Source of the DNA: Geobacteraceae bacterium GWC2_55_20
Lineage (GTDB): Bacteria; Desulfobacterota; Desulfuromonadia; Geobacterales; Pseudopelobacteraceae
DNA: 53,663 nt
Assembly (NCBI GenBank): GCA_001802125.1
Contig: MGZK01000084.1
Span: forward strand, 11,808-65,470
Direction of reading: 5' to 3'
This document shows, piece after piece, positions 16,901 through 24,401 of this stretch. Each line of letters starts with the position of its first letter. Position 1 is the stretch's first letter. A model generated the notes under the pieces. It saw only the letters and a list, made by a program, of their open reading frames with translations, did not search any database and was not told the origin of the DNA. The position numbers and the translations under genes were made by a program.

Positions 16901-17156
16901 ACTGTACGACGAGGGGATGCTCAGGCCGCTGCCCTTCTTCCCGCAGACTTCATGGGAATTCCTGACCGGAGGCATGGGCAGGGCCATAAAAAGCTGGCAA
17001 GGCGAAGAACGCATCGGAATACCGGGAGAATCTGGCGATACAGCTGTTGGTATCTGTTTTGCCGGGCAGGAACCTCTTGGAGAAGAATTCCGGCTGCTGG
17101 CCGGGCGGGTTTACGCTCCATTGCAGGCGGCTGTAAAGGAAGAGAAACTATCATGA
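13917..17156 (+). CDS. recC: Exodeoxyribonuclease V gamma subunit (RecC)
   Basis: 1079 aa, close to the usual RecC size. The start HTLRLITSSSQRLLAEAL and SIVVLSNGMARWLSMELA, followed by the DFRFPNDLLDDCFRAL block, are typical RecC N-terminal motifs. The central MRVVCLAGMNDGQFPR and the SDRDNSIIPPSVLVAEL segment match the helicase-like, Chi-scanning core. RecC lacks ATPase motifs, as expected. It would assemble with RecB (here 8.4 kb downstream) and RecD (not in the window) to process double-strand ends. The stop overlaps the glycosyltransferase start by 4 bp. No clear Shine-Dalgarno sequence is visible. Confidence 0.93.
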   Translation: MHTLRLITSSSQRLLAEALSDTMLKSPASPLERESIVVLSNGMARWLSMELAIRQGVSAGLDFRFPNDLLDDCFRALLPDAPVSSPFAPDAMSWRIASLLPGLATRPGFEQIAAYLGNGSDDRRLLQISRNLADTFDQYTIFRPEMVTGWDKGEGDGWQPLLWRALGEECRGRHRAALLREFSKAITSGNRSSGRLPRRISLFGISYLPPFHLEALRLLSSRCEVTCYLLNPCGLYWGNLISERDLAGLALRADLPPEAVEYYETGNPLLSSLGTLGQEFFETLLEYGFECEELDDPSAITARSAQSEQPTLLSAIQADILTLNDRPAGGTKAIVPADDRSLQIHSCHGPLREMEILYDNLLAMFDELPELEPRQIVVMIPDIESYAPYISAVFGSRSGGRPPLPYSIADRSVRRESPFADAFLSLLDFSSGRFGINEVLSILEIPSVATRFDISVDELAQVRTWLHQSGIRWGLDAEHRVELGFPEFEDYSWRSGLDRLFLGYALAPDGAGTFHGILPYPAIEGRQAIPLGKLAEFIDRLRRVHLGFAKRHTLQQWADLLSDTAGAMLEADDLDPGGPTSVAKAINSLREAQASFGFMQPLGLEAVRDCLKQRLTQGGCGYGFMGGGITFCAMLPMRSIPMRVVCLAGMNDGQFPRTSRQPGFSLMSGARRRGDRSLRDEDRYLFLEALMSAGERLCISYNGQSDRDNSIIPPSVLVAELMDYVENGFLSRDGAQSPRLLRRHRLQGFSSAYFEAATDSGLFSYDVESFKALEARRRPGRVQRVFINETLPAEPAFSGRIDAGQLRRFLLNPAAAFLEQRMKIFPFNPAEEPDEREPFAVEGLPGYSLSQELVSRVLRGAGREECYLAARSSGILPPLAAGKLAFDAAWNSSSRFAATVEPLLGETLERLTIDLTLDRFRITGTLDGINSGTHLRWRYAGIKGKDRLSIWLDHLLLNLLSPPGFPRESLMIASDISMRLSAVDNPAGILLDLLELYDEGMLRPLPFFPQTSWEFLTGGMGRAIKSWQGEERIGIPGESGDTAVGICFAGQEPLGEEFRLLAGRVYAPLQAAVKEEKLS

Positions 17157-18193
17157 ACGGGACTGCCGAAACAAGCTCACGGCAGCTGCGCATCGCACTG
17201 GTCTGCCCGTTCAGCGCCGGTCCGGCTCGCGGCAACATAACCACGGTTCAGCGCATCGCCGAGCATTTGCAGTTTGCCGGTTGCAGAGTTACGACACTCA
17301 ATCTGGATACTACAGACGTCGAGAGCCGTACGTCGGCACTGGAACTGGCCCGTCCGCAACTGCTGCACGCCTTTCACGCCTATCATGCCGGACCGGCCGC
17401 CAGACTGGCCTCCCGGTCATTACAGATCCCGTACATGATCACGATCACCGGCAGCGACCTGTTTGACTCAAATGTATGCGATGCATCCGAGACCAAACTG
17501 GCGATTGCCGATGCCGATGCCGTAACCTGTTTTGATGAGCTGGTCGCACGAAGAGTGTCAAAAATTTATCCGAAAATCACCGGCCGGCTCTCGGTTATCC
17601 CGCAAGGAGTGGCGCCACTGCCACTGAACGAGCCGTTTCCGCGTGCTGAAGGTGAATTCCTGATACTGCTTCCGGCCGCGCTCAGGCCAGTGAAAGGGGT
17701 CACCGATGCCATTGAAGCCCTGACTCCGCTGGCAGCGGAATTTCCGGCACTGCGTCTGCTCGTGGCAGGAGGTGCGCTTGACCGGGACTATGCGGACAGA
17801 GTCCATGAGATGTCCGAAGCAACCCCCTGGGTTAAACTTCTGGGCGATGTGCCACACCAACGGATGGGAGCGCTGTTCGCGGCAGCGGATCTTGTCCTGA
17901 ACTCCTCCATATTTGAAGGCGGCATGGCCAACGCGCTGCTGGAAGCCATGGCCATGGGAAAACCGGTGCTGGCAAGCGATGTCCTGGGCAACCGTTCACT
18001 GGTACGGCATGGCGAAACCGGCTGGCTGTACAGCAGCGATGACGAATTGAAAAATCTGGTACGACTGATGCTGGCCAACCACGATATAGGCGCTGCGATT
18101 GCAGCCGCTGGCAGGAACTATGTACAGAGATACTGCTCGCCGCGGGCCGAGGCGGAAAGCTATGCCGCGGTCTACCGGCAACTGATCGGATAA
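17153..18193 (+). CDS. Glycosyltransferase, GT-B fold (GT4-like)
   Basis: 346 aa from the ATG at 17153, which overlaps the recC stop (ATGA), so translation is coupled. The N-terminal Rossmann half has LVCPFSAGPARGNITTVQR. The C-terminal nucleotide-sugar half has LPAALRPVKGVTDAI and the EGGMANALLEAMAMGKPVLAS block (about 254-275), in which the Glu pair is the usual GT4 ExxxxxxxE motif. No membrane segment. The acceptor and sugar are unknown; the coupling to recC looks like an operon accident. Confidence 0.85.
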   Translation: MNGTAETSSRQLRIALVCPFSAGPARGNITTVQRIAEHLQFAGCRVTTLNLDTTDVESRTSALELARPQLLHAFHAYHAGPAARLASRSLQIPYMITITGSDLFDSNVCDASETKLAIADADAVTCFDELVARRVSKIYPKITGRLSVIPQGVAPLPLNEPFPRAEGEFLILLPAALRPVKGVTDAIEALTPLAAEFPALRLLVAGGALDRDYADRVHEMSEATPWVKLLGDVPHQRMGALFAAADLVLNSSIFEGGMANALLEAMAMGKPVLASDVLGNRSLVRHGETGWLYSSDDELKNLVRLMLANHDIGAAIAAAGRNYVQRYCSPRAEAESYAAVYRQLIG

Positions 18194-18425
18194 ACACCGC
18201 ACTTTCCACTTGAGCGACAAATCTCACTCAATTCTCACCTGTTTCAGTTTAGCGAGGCGCTGCTGTTTTTTTCTACGCAACACACCCCTAATGCCGAAAA
18301 ATGAACCAGATGCTGTCAAGACCCAGATGGTTACGTTAACCGCGACTTCACTTGTTGTCAGCATTCAACCCCTCTCCTTTTCTCAAATTTGTATTCTGAT
18401 CATAGCCTGAATCCGCCACCCTGAC

Positions 18426-18439
18426 TTGATGCAAGTCAA
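18426..18439. promoter_or_regulatory. FNR/CRP-family-like binding site
   Basis: TTGATGCAAGTCAA matches the FNR-type consensus TTGAT-N4-ATCAA with one mismatch and also resembles HcpR/DNR sites. It lies about 157 bp upstream of a sigma-54-like promoter. Target and factor are inferred. Confidence 0.4.
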
Positions 18440-18533
18440 GGATTTGATCATGAATTGATTCCTGTTTTGCAGTCATCACAATCCCAAACAATAGTTGCAT
18501 GATAATTTGCCGCCACTGTGGTAAAATTTCTCC

Positions 18534-18570
18534 ATGAAACAGACATTTCATCGATATCTATTTCATGAAA
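18534..18570. promoter_or_regulatory. Paired TTTCAT/ATGAAA inverted repeats
   Basis: ATGAAA-N6-TTTCAT at 18534-18551 is followed by the palindrome TTTCATGAAA at 18561-18570. Four copies of the same half-site sit directly upstream of the sigma-54-like promoter and look like activator or repressor sites. The rest of the 435-bp gap after the glycosyltransferase (18194-18425) holds only a weak AGCG/CGCT hairpin with a seven-T run near 18266. Confidence 0.45.
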
Positions 18571-18582
18571 AGCAAGCATTCA

Positions 18583-18598
18583 TGGCACGTTATTTGTA
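18583..18598 (+). promoter_or_regulatory. Sigma-54-like promoter
   Basis: TGGCACGTTATTTGTA matches the -24/-12 consensus TGGCACG-N4-TTGCW except for T in place of C in the -12 GC. It ends 31 bp before the ATG of the membrane protein gene at 18629. Confidence 0.5.
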
Positions 18599-18628
18599 CT
18601 GGTTTAGATAACAGAACGGAGGTGTCCC

Positions 18629-19066
18629 ATGACAACGGTAAAGATCGACGAGGCTATCGAGCGGTACGTGAATGAAAGGAAAAAGAACGTCCGGAAAGTT
18701 GCCGAAAGCAAGTTCCTGAGCTACACCTATCTGGCCTGCGGCGAGAGCGACACGGAAACTTTCATGAGAAGAACCAGGGGGTTGATACGCTACTACATCG
18801 ACTACCTTTCGGTGCTGGAAAATCCGTTGCGCGGACCCCAGGCCGGCTGGCTGGCGCTGATGTCGATAGTGTTTTCGTTTGGAATTTACATGATGGGTGT
18901 TGATGAGCTGCGTGAAGCGGGGATCTTCGTCACCTCCGGGACAGTAATAAACGGCATTTCCCTGGCCCGGGCCGTGATTGCCAAGTGGGTTGAAACATCG
19001 GTGATGATAGCGTTTTACCGGGAGATCGTCGAGCTTATCGATAGAACCCTTCCGGCAGAGTGCTGA
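18629..19066 (+). CDS. Small membrane protein, unrecognised
   Basis: 145 aa. A charged N-terminal region (IDEAIERYVNERKKNVRKVAESK) is followed by one clear hydrophobic segment (AGWLALMSIVFSFGIYMMGV, about 71-90) and a second, weaker one (about 100-120). GGAGG precedes the ATG. It is the only gene behind the sigma-54-like promoter and the inverted repeats, so it is likely specifically induced. It converges with the next gene at 19101. I do not recognise the family. Confidence 0.65.
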   Translation: MTTVKIDEAIERYVNERKKNVRKVAESKFLSYTYLACGESDTETFMRRTRGLIRYYIDYLSVLENPLRGPQAGWLALMSIVFSFGIYMMGVDELREAGIFVTSGTVINGISLARAVIAKWVETSVMIAFYREIVELIDRTLPAEC

Positions 19067-19100
19067 TGGCTGGAAAAACAGACTCCGGTATTCTCACCAT

Positions 19101-19523
19101 TCACCACATGTGCAGTTCAGGTTTCAGGTTGGGGGGCGTGTAGTTTACGCTGACCCGCCACCCCTTCTTGCCGATCAGAACCGGCTCCAGACCGCTGGCG
19201 ATGTAACCCACCAGACTGGCGCTCTCCGGCATTTCCGTAGCGATCCTGACAATGCAGAATGCCACCAGGTCGCCCGCGACCGGATGCGCAGGCGCCTCGG
19301 CCATGGTACAGCCCCAGAAATCGATCACACCGTCCTTGCAGGCAAGGTTCAATCTGTACCAACGCTCCCCATCGGCGCCGCAACGTCCTTCCTCGATCAC
19401 CAGGGCAGGTATCCTGGCCTTGATCAGCGGCATGTACCCCAACTTGCAGGCATGGGCAAAGGCCGCCTTGTTATCTGGAAATACGGTCGGTTGTTCATCT
19501 TTTTTGCCAAACCATCCAAACAT
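19101..19523 (-). CDS. Conserved hypothetical cytosolic protein
   Basis: 140 aa with no signal or membrane segment. It begins MFGWFGKKDEQPTVFPDN and holds beta-rich segments (IPALVIEEG, RWYRLNLACKDGVIDFWGC, GDLVAFCIVRI) ending in VNYTPPNLKPELHMW. A promoter-like pair TTGCCA-N17-TATGAC lies upstream on the same strand. Its fold could be a small beta-barrel. Function unknown. Confidence 0.7.
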   Translation of the reverse strand: MFGWFGKKDEQPTVFPDNKAAFAHACKLGYMPLIKARIPALVIEEGRCGADGERWYRLNLACKDGVIDFWGCTMAEAPAHPVAGDLVAFCIVRIATEMPESASLVGYIASGLEPVLIGKKGWRVSVNYTPPNLKPELHMW

Positions 19524-19565
19524 GACATGCCACCTTTCGATCCAGAGTGGGCATCGACGTTACCT

Positions 19566-19594
19566 GTCATAAACAATACCACAAATATTGGCAA
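19566..19594 (-). promoter_or_regulatory. Sigma-70-type promoter for the 19101-19523 gene
   Basis: Leftward: TTGCCA (19594-19589), 17-bp spacer, TATGAC (19571-19566), 43 bp before the start codon. Confidence 0.45.
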
Positions 19595-19713
19595 CTTCGG
19601 AATTTCTGTTAATTAGGCGGTAATTCGTAATGAGTGGAATTAATAATGCGAGAATCTGAGGAAATTTCAGCGATTTGTCATCCGGAAATGATTTTTGAAC
19701 ATGCCCCGCCAAT

Positions 19714-20751
19714 TCAAGAAAATGAGCGGTTTTCCTGCTCCTCGACCATGATGAAGGTTGTGCGCTTGGTCAACTCCTTCAGCGCTGCGGCTCCGACATA
19801 GGTGCAGGCGGAACGGACGCCGCCCAGGATATCCCTGACGGTTTCCACGATCGGTCCGCGATAGGGAACCCGCACCGTCTTTCCTTCGGAGGCCCGGTAA
19901 TCCGCCACACCTCCGGCATGCAACGTCATGGCCGTCATCGAGCTCATTCCGTAGAACTGCTTGTAATGAAGCCCGTCTTGCTCCATGAGTTCACCGCCGC
20001 ATTCATCATGGCCGGCAAGCATCCCCCCCAGCATCACGAAATCGGCGCCTCCACCGAAAGCCTTGGCCACGTCGCCGGGACAACTACAGCCGCCGTCGGA
20101 TATGATTCTGCCCCCCAGGCCGTGCGCGGCATCGGCGCATTCGATCACCGCCGACAGCTGCGGATAGCCGACTCCGGCCTTGACCCTGGTGGTGCAGACC
20201 GAGCCGGGCCCTATGCCAACCTTGATGATATCGGCGCCGGACAGAAGCAGTTCCTCCACCATCTCGCCGGTAACCACATTTCCGGCGACGATGGTTTTGT
20301 CAGGAAAAGCATCGCGCACCTTTCCGACGTACTCCACAAAAGCCTCGGTATAGCCATTGGCCACGTCCAGACAGATGAATTCCAGCGCCGGGTGCTTCGA
20401 GACGATCCGCCCCAGCTTGCTGAAGTCCTCTTCCGCTGCGCCGGCGCTGACCATGATCCTGGAGTAGAATTCAGCGTCGCGCCCGGCCAGAAATGCGTCC
20501 CACTGTTCCAGAGTGTAATGCTTATGAACCGCGGTCACCAATCCATGTTGCGCCAGTACCTCGGCCACCTCGAAGGTTCCGATCGTATCCATGTTGGCGG
20601 CGATCACCGGCACGCCTCTCCATTCGCGGCCGCTGTGCAGAAACGAGAAATGCCGCTCCAGGTTCACCTGGGAACGGCTCTTGAGATTGGAGCGTTTCGG
20701 CTTGATCAGCACATTTTTGAAACCCAGCTTCAGATCCGTTTCAACACGCAT
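19714..20751 (-). CDS. guaC: GMP reductase
   Basis: 345 aa, the size of GuaC rather than IMP dehydrogenase (no CBS domains). The order is [19 protein letters not shown] at the N-terminus, [16 protein letters not shown], the phosphate and catalytic loop [15 protein letters not shown] with the nucleophilic Cys, and [19 protein letters not shown]. It reduces GMP to IMP with NADPH, linking guanine and adenine pools. It lies 17 bp downstream of a small Cys-rich protein gene on the same strand. Confidence 0.95.
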   Translation of the reverse strand: MRVETDLKLGFKNVLIKPKRSNLKSRSQVNLERHFSFLHSGREWRGVPVIAANMDTIGTFEVAEVLAQHGLVTAVHKHYTLEQWDAFLAGRDAEFYSRIMVSAGAAEEDFSKLGRIVSKHPALEFICLDVANGYTEAFVEYVGKVRDAFPDKTIVAGNVVTGEMVEELLLSGADIIKVGIGPGSVCTTRVKAGVGYPQLSAVIECADAAHGLGGRIISDGGCSCPGDVAKAFGGGADFVMLGGMLAGHDECGGELMEQDGLHYKQFYGMSSMTAMTLHAGGVADYRASEGKTVRVPYRGPIVETVRDILGGVRSACTYVGAAALKELTKRTTFIMVEEQENRSFS

Positions 20752-20768
20752 ACAATCACTCCCCGGAT

Positions 20769-20975
20769 TCAGTCACCAAAGGCTTCACTGTCCATGACCT
20801 CATCGAATGGGCGCGCAATGATGGTAACTTTTCCACGATAAAGAACATACTGACGTTCACAGGAACAGTTGTAAAGCAATTTGACGTCCCAATGATCCTG
20901 GGCATACGCCGGGAAATTGTTGCGGATTCCGCATTCGCAGGTAAAACCGTTCGCATCACTCTTCAACTTCGACAT
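20769..20975 (-). CDS. Small Cys-rich conserved protein
   Basis: 68 aa. Two Cys-x-Cys pairs ([20 protein letters not shown] and [14 protein letters not shown]) could bind a metal such as zinc. The ATG at 20975 is preceded by GGGAGGAACTG, a very strong ribosome binding site, which argues for a real gene. The 17-bp gap to guaC suggests cotranscription. Function unknown. Confidence 0.65.
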   Translation of the reverse strand: MSKLKSDANGFTCECGIRNNFPAYAQDHWDVKLLYNCSCERQYVLYRGKVTIIARPFDEVMDSEAFGD

Positions 20976-21159
20976 CAGTTCCTCCCGGTCAATACATCAA
21001 GTATGCAAGGGACTCATGCCATTCATCGCAAAAAGTGTTCAGAAGATCCGATCAGGCACGCAGGATACTGTATACAACATGTCGTTCAGTTTTCATATTA
21101 AATTCATATAACGCACCGGCAAAACTCTCGAAAAAAATTACGGCCAATTGCAAATACCG

Positions 21160-21188
21160 TTGACATGAAATCGTATTGTAGCCATGTT
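21160..21188 (+). promoter_or_regulatory. Candidate promoter of the methyltransferase/radical SAM operon
   Basis: A perfect -35 TTGACA (21160-21165), a 17-bp spacer, then CATGTT (21183-21188), a weak -10. It lies 48 bp before the start of the methyltransferase gene. The rest of the 261-bp gap from 20976 shows no other feature. Confidence 0.4.
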
Positions 21189-21199
21189 TAGCGCATTTC

Positions 21200-21224
21200 C
21201 AGCTTCGGGTCTGGAGCTGTTTTT
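21200..21224 (+). terminator. Terminator-like hairpin in the leader of the methyltransferase gene
   Basis: CAGCTTC (21200-21206) pairs with GGAGCTG (21213-21219, one G-T pair) and is followed by TTTTT. It sits just 12 bp before the start codon, so it would act as an attenuator or insulator rather than end an upstream gene. Confidence 0.5.
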
Positions 21225-21236
21225 AACGGGATCACC

Positions 21237-22754
21237 ATGAAAATTCTACCATCGGATGGATCATACAAGACATTCTGCGACTTGATCACCGCCTACCGCC
21301 TGGCGGAAACCGTCAAGCAGGCTGTCAGGCTGGGGATTATCGAGACCGTTGGCGATCAGGGTTGCGCCGGGGCGGAAATCATCGCTGCAGCCGGCATGCG
21401 GGAACCGGAAGGAGAACGGTTCCTGGCACTGCTGCTCAACGTGGGCATCCTGGAGAAGTATGCCGATAACTACTGTCTCTCACTCTTCTCCAGGAGATAC
21501 CTGCTTTGCAGCAGCGAATCCGGACAGCTGCATGTGCTGGAGTTTGAGCCGCTGCTGATCGACAAATGGAGCACTCTCGACGCAATCCTGCTGCAGGGCC
21601 AGGGGAGTTCAGTTCCCGACGATCAACCACAGGCCGCCTACAGGCAGAGATTGGGACTTTTCCAGAAGGCGATGCACGAGGCCGCCGTGATACGCGCGAA
21701 AGAACTGTGGGACGCCCTCCCCGCAATGCCGGAAACAGGTGTGATTATCGACATCGGCGCCGGAGACGGCACCTATCTCAGGGAATTTACCGGGCGTTAT
21801 CCCCGCTGGCAGGCGGTCGCCTGCGACCTGGAAGATGTGCTGGCCGAGGTTGCGGAACCGGGGATAACGACACACGCCTGCAACCTGCTGGATCAGGCGG
21901 AGTTGGACCGCTTGACCGCAATTTACGCTGACAGCGCCTCAATAGTGCTGATGTCAAACCTGCTCCACTGCTACAGCCCGGTGGAAAACGAGATGCTGCT
22001 TGGAAAGGTGGCCGGCATCCTGCGCCAGGACGGCCTGCTGATAGTCCATGATTTTTTTCGTGACGGCAACGCATTCGGCGCAATTTACGATGCCCATATG
22101 ATGCTGAACACCTACAACGGCCGCGCCTACAGCTTTGTCGAAGCGATCCGGATGCTGAACGTGGCGGGATTGCCACATACCGGAGTTATCGAACTTCAAT
22201 CATATTCGCACGCCATCCTGGCCGAAAAACAGCCATCCAAGACCGTCGCCACCGATCCGCTTTTCACGCTCAGGCAAAAAGCGCTGTCGCTGGGTTTCTT
22301 CCAAGCCGTTGCCGTGGTCCCGCAAGAGATCTCGATCGAAGCCTGGGTCGATGCCAAATGCCGTTACGGCTGCATGTTTTACAACAGGAAATGGAGCTGT
22401 CCTCCACACTCGATGGGAGCTGACGGGTTCAGGGAACTTTTGCGCTGCTATTCAAAAGCGATGATTGTGGCGGGACAGCCACCATTGCGGCAATTTCAAC
22501 ACAGCCTGCTGGAATTGGAGAAACATACTTTTCTGCAGGGCTTCAAAAAAGCTCTGGTTTTTACCGGAGGGCCCTGCAGCTGGTGCGAAAACTGCGCTGA
22601 CGAGCGCTGCAGCTTCCCTGAAAAGCGCAGGCCGTCGCTGGAATCCTGCGGATGCGACGTTTTCGCGCTGGCCCAGGCCTGCGGCATCCCGCTCAAACCG
22701 ATCGAAAACAGCGACGATTTTGTCCAGTACATCGGCCTGCTGCTGGTTGATTAA
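21237..22754 (+). CDS. Methyltransferase-DUF2284 fusion protein
   Basis: 505 aa. Residues 1-110 look like the winged-helix dimerisation part of family-2 O-methyltransferases. Residues 160-320 hold a SAM-binding fold with VIIDIGAGDGTYLREF (motif I) and later LMSNLLHCYSPVENEMLL and LIVHDFFRDG. Residues 340-505 are a DUF2284 cysteine-rich metal-binding domain: CRYGCMFYNRKWSCPPHS, then GPCSWCENCADERCSFPEKR and ESCGCDVFALA, about a dozen cysteines. The fusion is unusual: it suggests methyl transfer tied to a metal or corrinoid centre. It is followed after 36 bp by a B12-type radical SAM gene. Substrate unknown. Confidence 0.8.
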   Translation: MKILPSDGSYKTFCDLITAYRLAETVKQAVRLGIIETVGDQGCAGAEIIAAAGMREPEGERFLALLLNVGILEKYADNYCLSLFSRRYLLCSSESGQLHVLEFEPLLIDKWSTLDAILLQGQGSSVPDDQPQAAYRQRLGLFQKAMHEAAVIRAKELWDALPAMPETGVIIDIGAGDGTYLREFTGRYPRWQAVACDLEDVLAEVAEPGITTHACNLLDQAELDRLTAIYADSASIVLMSNLLHCYSPVENEMLLGKVAGILRQDGLLIVHDFFRDGNAFGAIYDAHMMLNTYNGRAYSFVEAIRMLNVAGLPHTGVIELQSYSHAILAEKQPSKTVATDPLFTLRQKALSLGFFQAVAVVPQEISIEAWVDAKCRYGCMFYNRKWSCPPHSMGADGFRELLRCYSKAMIVAGQPPLRQFQHSLLELEKHTFLQGFKKALVFTGGPCSWCENCADERCSFPEKRRPSLESCGCDVFALAQACGIPLKPIENSDDFVQYIGLLLVD

Positions 22755-22790
22755 GGCACTTCCTCCCGAAATGACAAAGGCTTCCCCCTC

Positions 22791-24296
22791 ATGAAGATCC
22801 TGATAGTTGAAAACCCCAGGCCGCTCACGATCGAACATTACAACGACGTGGCCAACGCACCGCTCTCGGCCAGCCTTAACAGCGGTTATGCCCTGGCGAT
22901 TGCCCGCCGGGCCGGATGGGAGACCGAGTATCTTGACCTGAACTCCTGCTGGGAGGATGAAGCGGTGATCGCGAATATGATTCTGGCGCGGCAGGCCGAC
23001 ATAATCCTGATCCACTGGGTTTATGCTTGGGGCAACGAACACATTGTACGCAATGTTCTGGATATCATCAAAAAAGATCATTACGGCTCGATCGGCGCCT
23101 TCGGTCTCTTTCCGAGTTTCGCCTGCCAACTTTTGTCCAACTTTGCCCCCCAACTGGATTTCATACTGGTAGGTGAATTTGAAGCAACGCTTGATGAACT
23201 GCTGTCCAATTACCTGGTAAGCAGCACTATTATCAGCATGCCGGGGCTTTACCGTGCCGGCTGCGAATTTGTCCGCCAAGAGCTGATTTCCGACCTGTCG
23301 CGACTGCCGATACCCGATGATGCCGGGACAAACTGCCGCTACTCGACCATGAACATTGCGACCGGAAGGGGATGTTACGGTGATTGCAGCTTTTGCTTCA
23401 TCAACCGGTATTACGGCTGCAGCAAACGGCGTGAGCGGAGTATCGCCTCATTCATACATGAGCTTGAAGAACGGCTGAAACGCAGGCCAGTAAACAGTAT
23501 CTACTTTGTAGATCCAACCTTTATCGGCCGCGATGAAAAGCAGACCGGCCGGGTATTGGAGATCAGCTCGATCCTGAAATGCAACAACCTCCCCTTCGGG
23601 TTCGAAACCAGGGTTGACACCATCGATGAAGAGCTGATCGGAAAGCTTGCGGACAATGGCGCATCCAGCGTTTTTCTCGGCATAGAATCTGGCTACGAGG
23701 CGACCCTGAAACGCATCAACAAACGGATTTCACTGAACCAGATCAGACGTGCCGTGCATGCGGTTCAAGACAGCGGCATCTTCCTGTCGGTCGGATTCAT
23801 CATGTTCGAACCGGATTCCAGCCTGGCGGAGCTGGCCGGGAACTACAGCCTGCTGGAGGAGCTGGGGCTGCTGAAACATCACGACCAGACCGTGAACATG
23901 CTCTATCACAGCCAGATCGTGCTGTACGGTTCCGGGGCCTGGTCCAGGTTTGCCGATCAAGGCCGGCTGATCCAGGAAGAACGGCTCCCCTTCGAAGCCG
24001 GATACAAGTTTATGCATGCCGATGTCGCACTGGTATGCAATGCCATGAAAAACCTGTCTTACGAGTATTTCCGGCTGATGGACCAGCTGTACCGTAAGCA
24101 GGCCATCGCCAGCAGTGATCAGTTCGCCTGCTGCCATGCCCGGACCCCGGCCGGAATTGATGGAGACAAGCTCAACCGGATCCTGAAAGAGGCCTTCCAG
24201 GCATTCATCAGGCAGGCCGGCACGCGCGACCTTAAGCAATTCAACGCGTTGGAGCAGATGTTTCTGGATGACCTGAGGACGTGTTTTCAGTGTTAA
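22791..24296 (+). CDS. B12-binding-type radical SAM protein
   Basis: 501 aa. The N-terminal half (1-150) has the layout of a cobalamin-binding domain (MKILIVENPRP, ADIILIHWVYAWGNEHI, DFILVGEFEATLDELL) but lacks a clear DxHxxG motif, so it would bind B12 base-off without His ligation, if at all. The radical SAM core carries Cys194-x3-Cys198-x2-Cys201 (TGRGCYGDCSFCF). IYFVDPTFIG, GFETRVD and VFLGIESG are the further conserved strands. It is cotranscribed with the methyltransferase-DUF2284 gene and likely acts in the same modification pathway. Confidence 0.85.
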   Translation: MKILIVENPRPLTIEHYNDVANAPLSASLNSGYALAIARRAGWETEYLDLNSCWEDEAVIANMILARQADIILIHWVYAWGNEHIVRNVLDIIKKDHYGSIGAFGLFPSFACQLLSNFAPQLDFILVGEFEATLDELLSNYLVSSTIISMPGLYRAGCEFVRQELISDLSRLPIPDDAGTNCRYSTMNIATGRGCYGDCSFCFINRYYGCSKRRERSIASFIHELEERLKRRPVNSIYFVDPTFIGRDEKQTGRVLEISSILKCNNLPFGFETRVDTIDEELIGKLADNGASSVFLGIESGYEATLKRINKRISLNQIRRAVHAVQDSGIFLSVGFIMFEPDSSLAELAGNYSLLEELGLLKHHDQTVNMLYHSQIVLYGSGAWSRFADQGRLIQEERLPFEAGYKFMHADVALVCNAMKNLSYEYFRLMDQLYRKQAIASSDQFACCHARTPAGIDGDKLNRILKEAFQAFIRQAGTRDLKQFNALEQMFLDDLRTCFQC

Positions 24297-24401
24297 GCAT
24301 GGGTTGAATATGCGGACAGATTGAAATTGCATTCTGCCATGCAGTGGTGTTAAAAGGTTCCACTTCGTATTTCATAATAACCGGTTCCAGGGAGATAAAT
24401 C

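Noticed and set aside
18210-18551. Small reading frames in the gap after the glycosyltransferase
   Set aside because: No ribosome binding site and low-complexity translations; the region looks regulatory.
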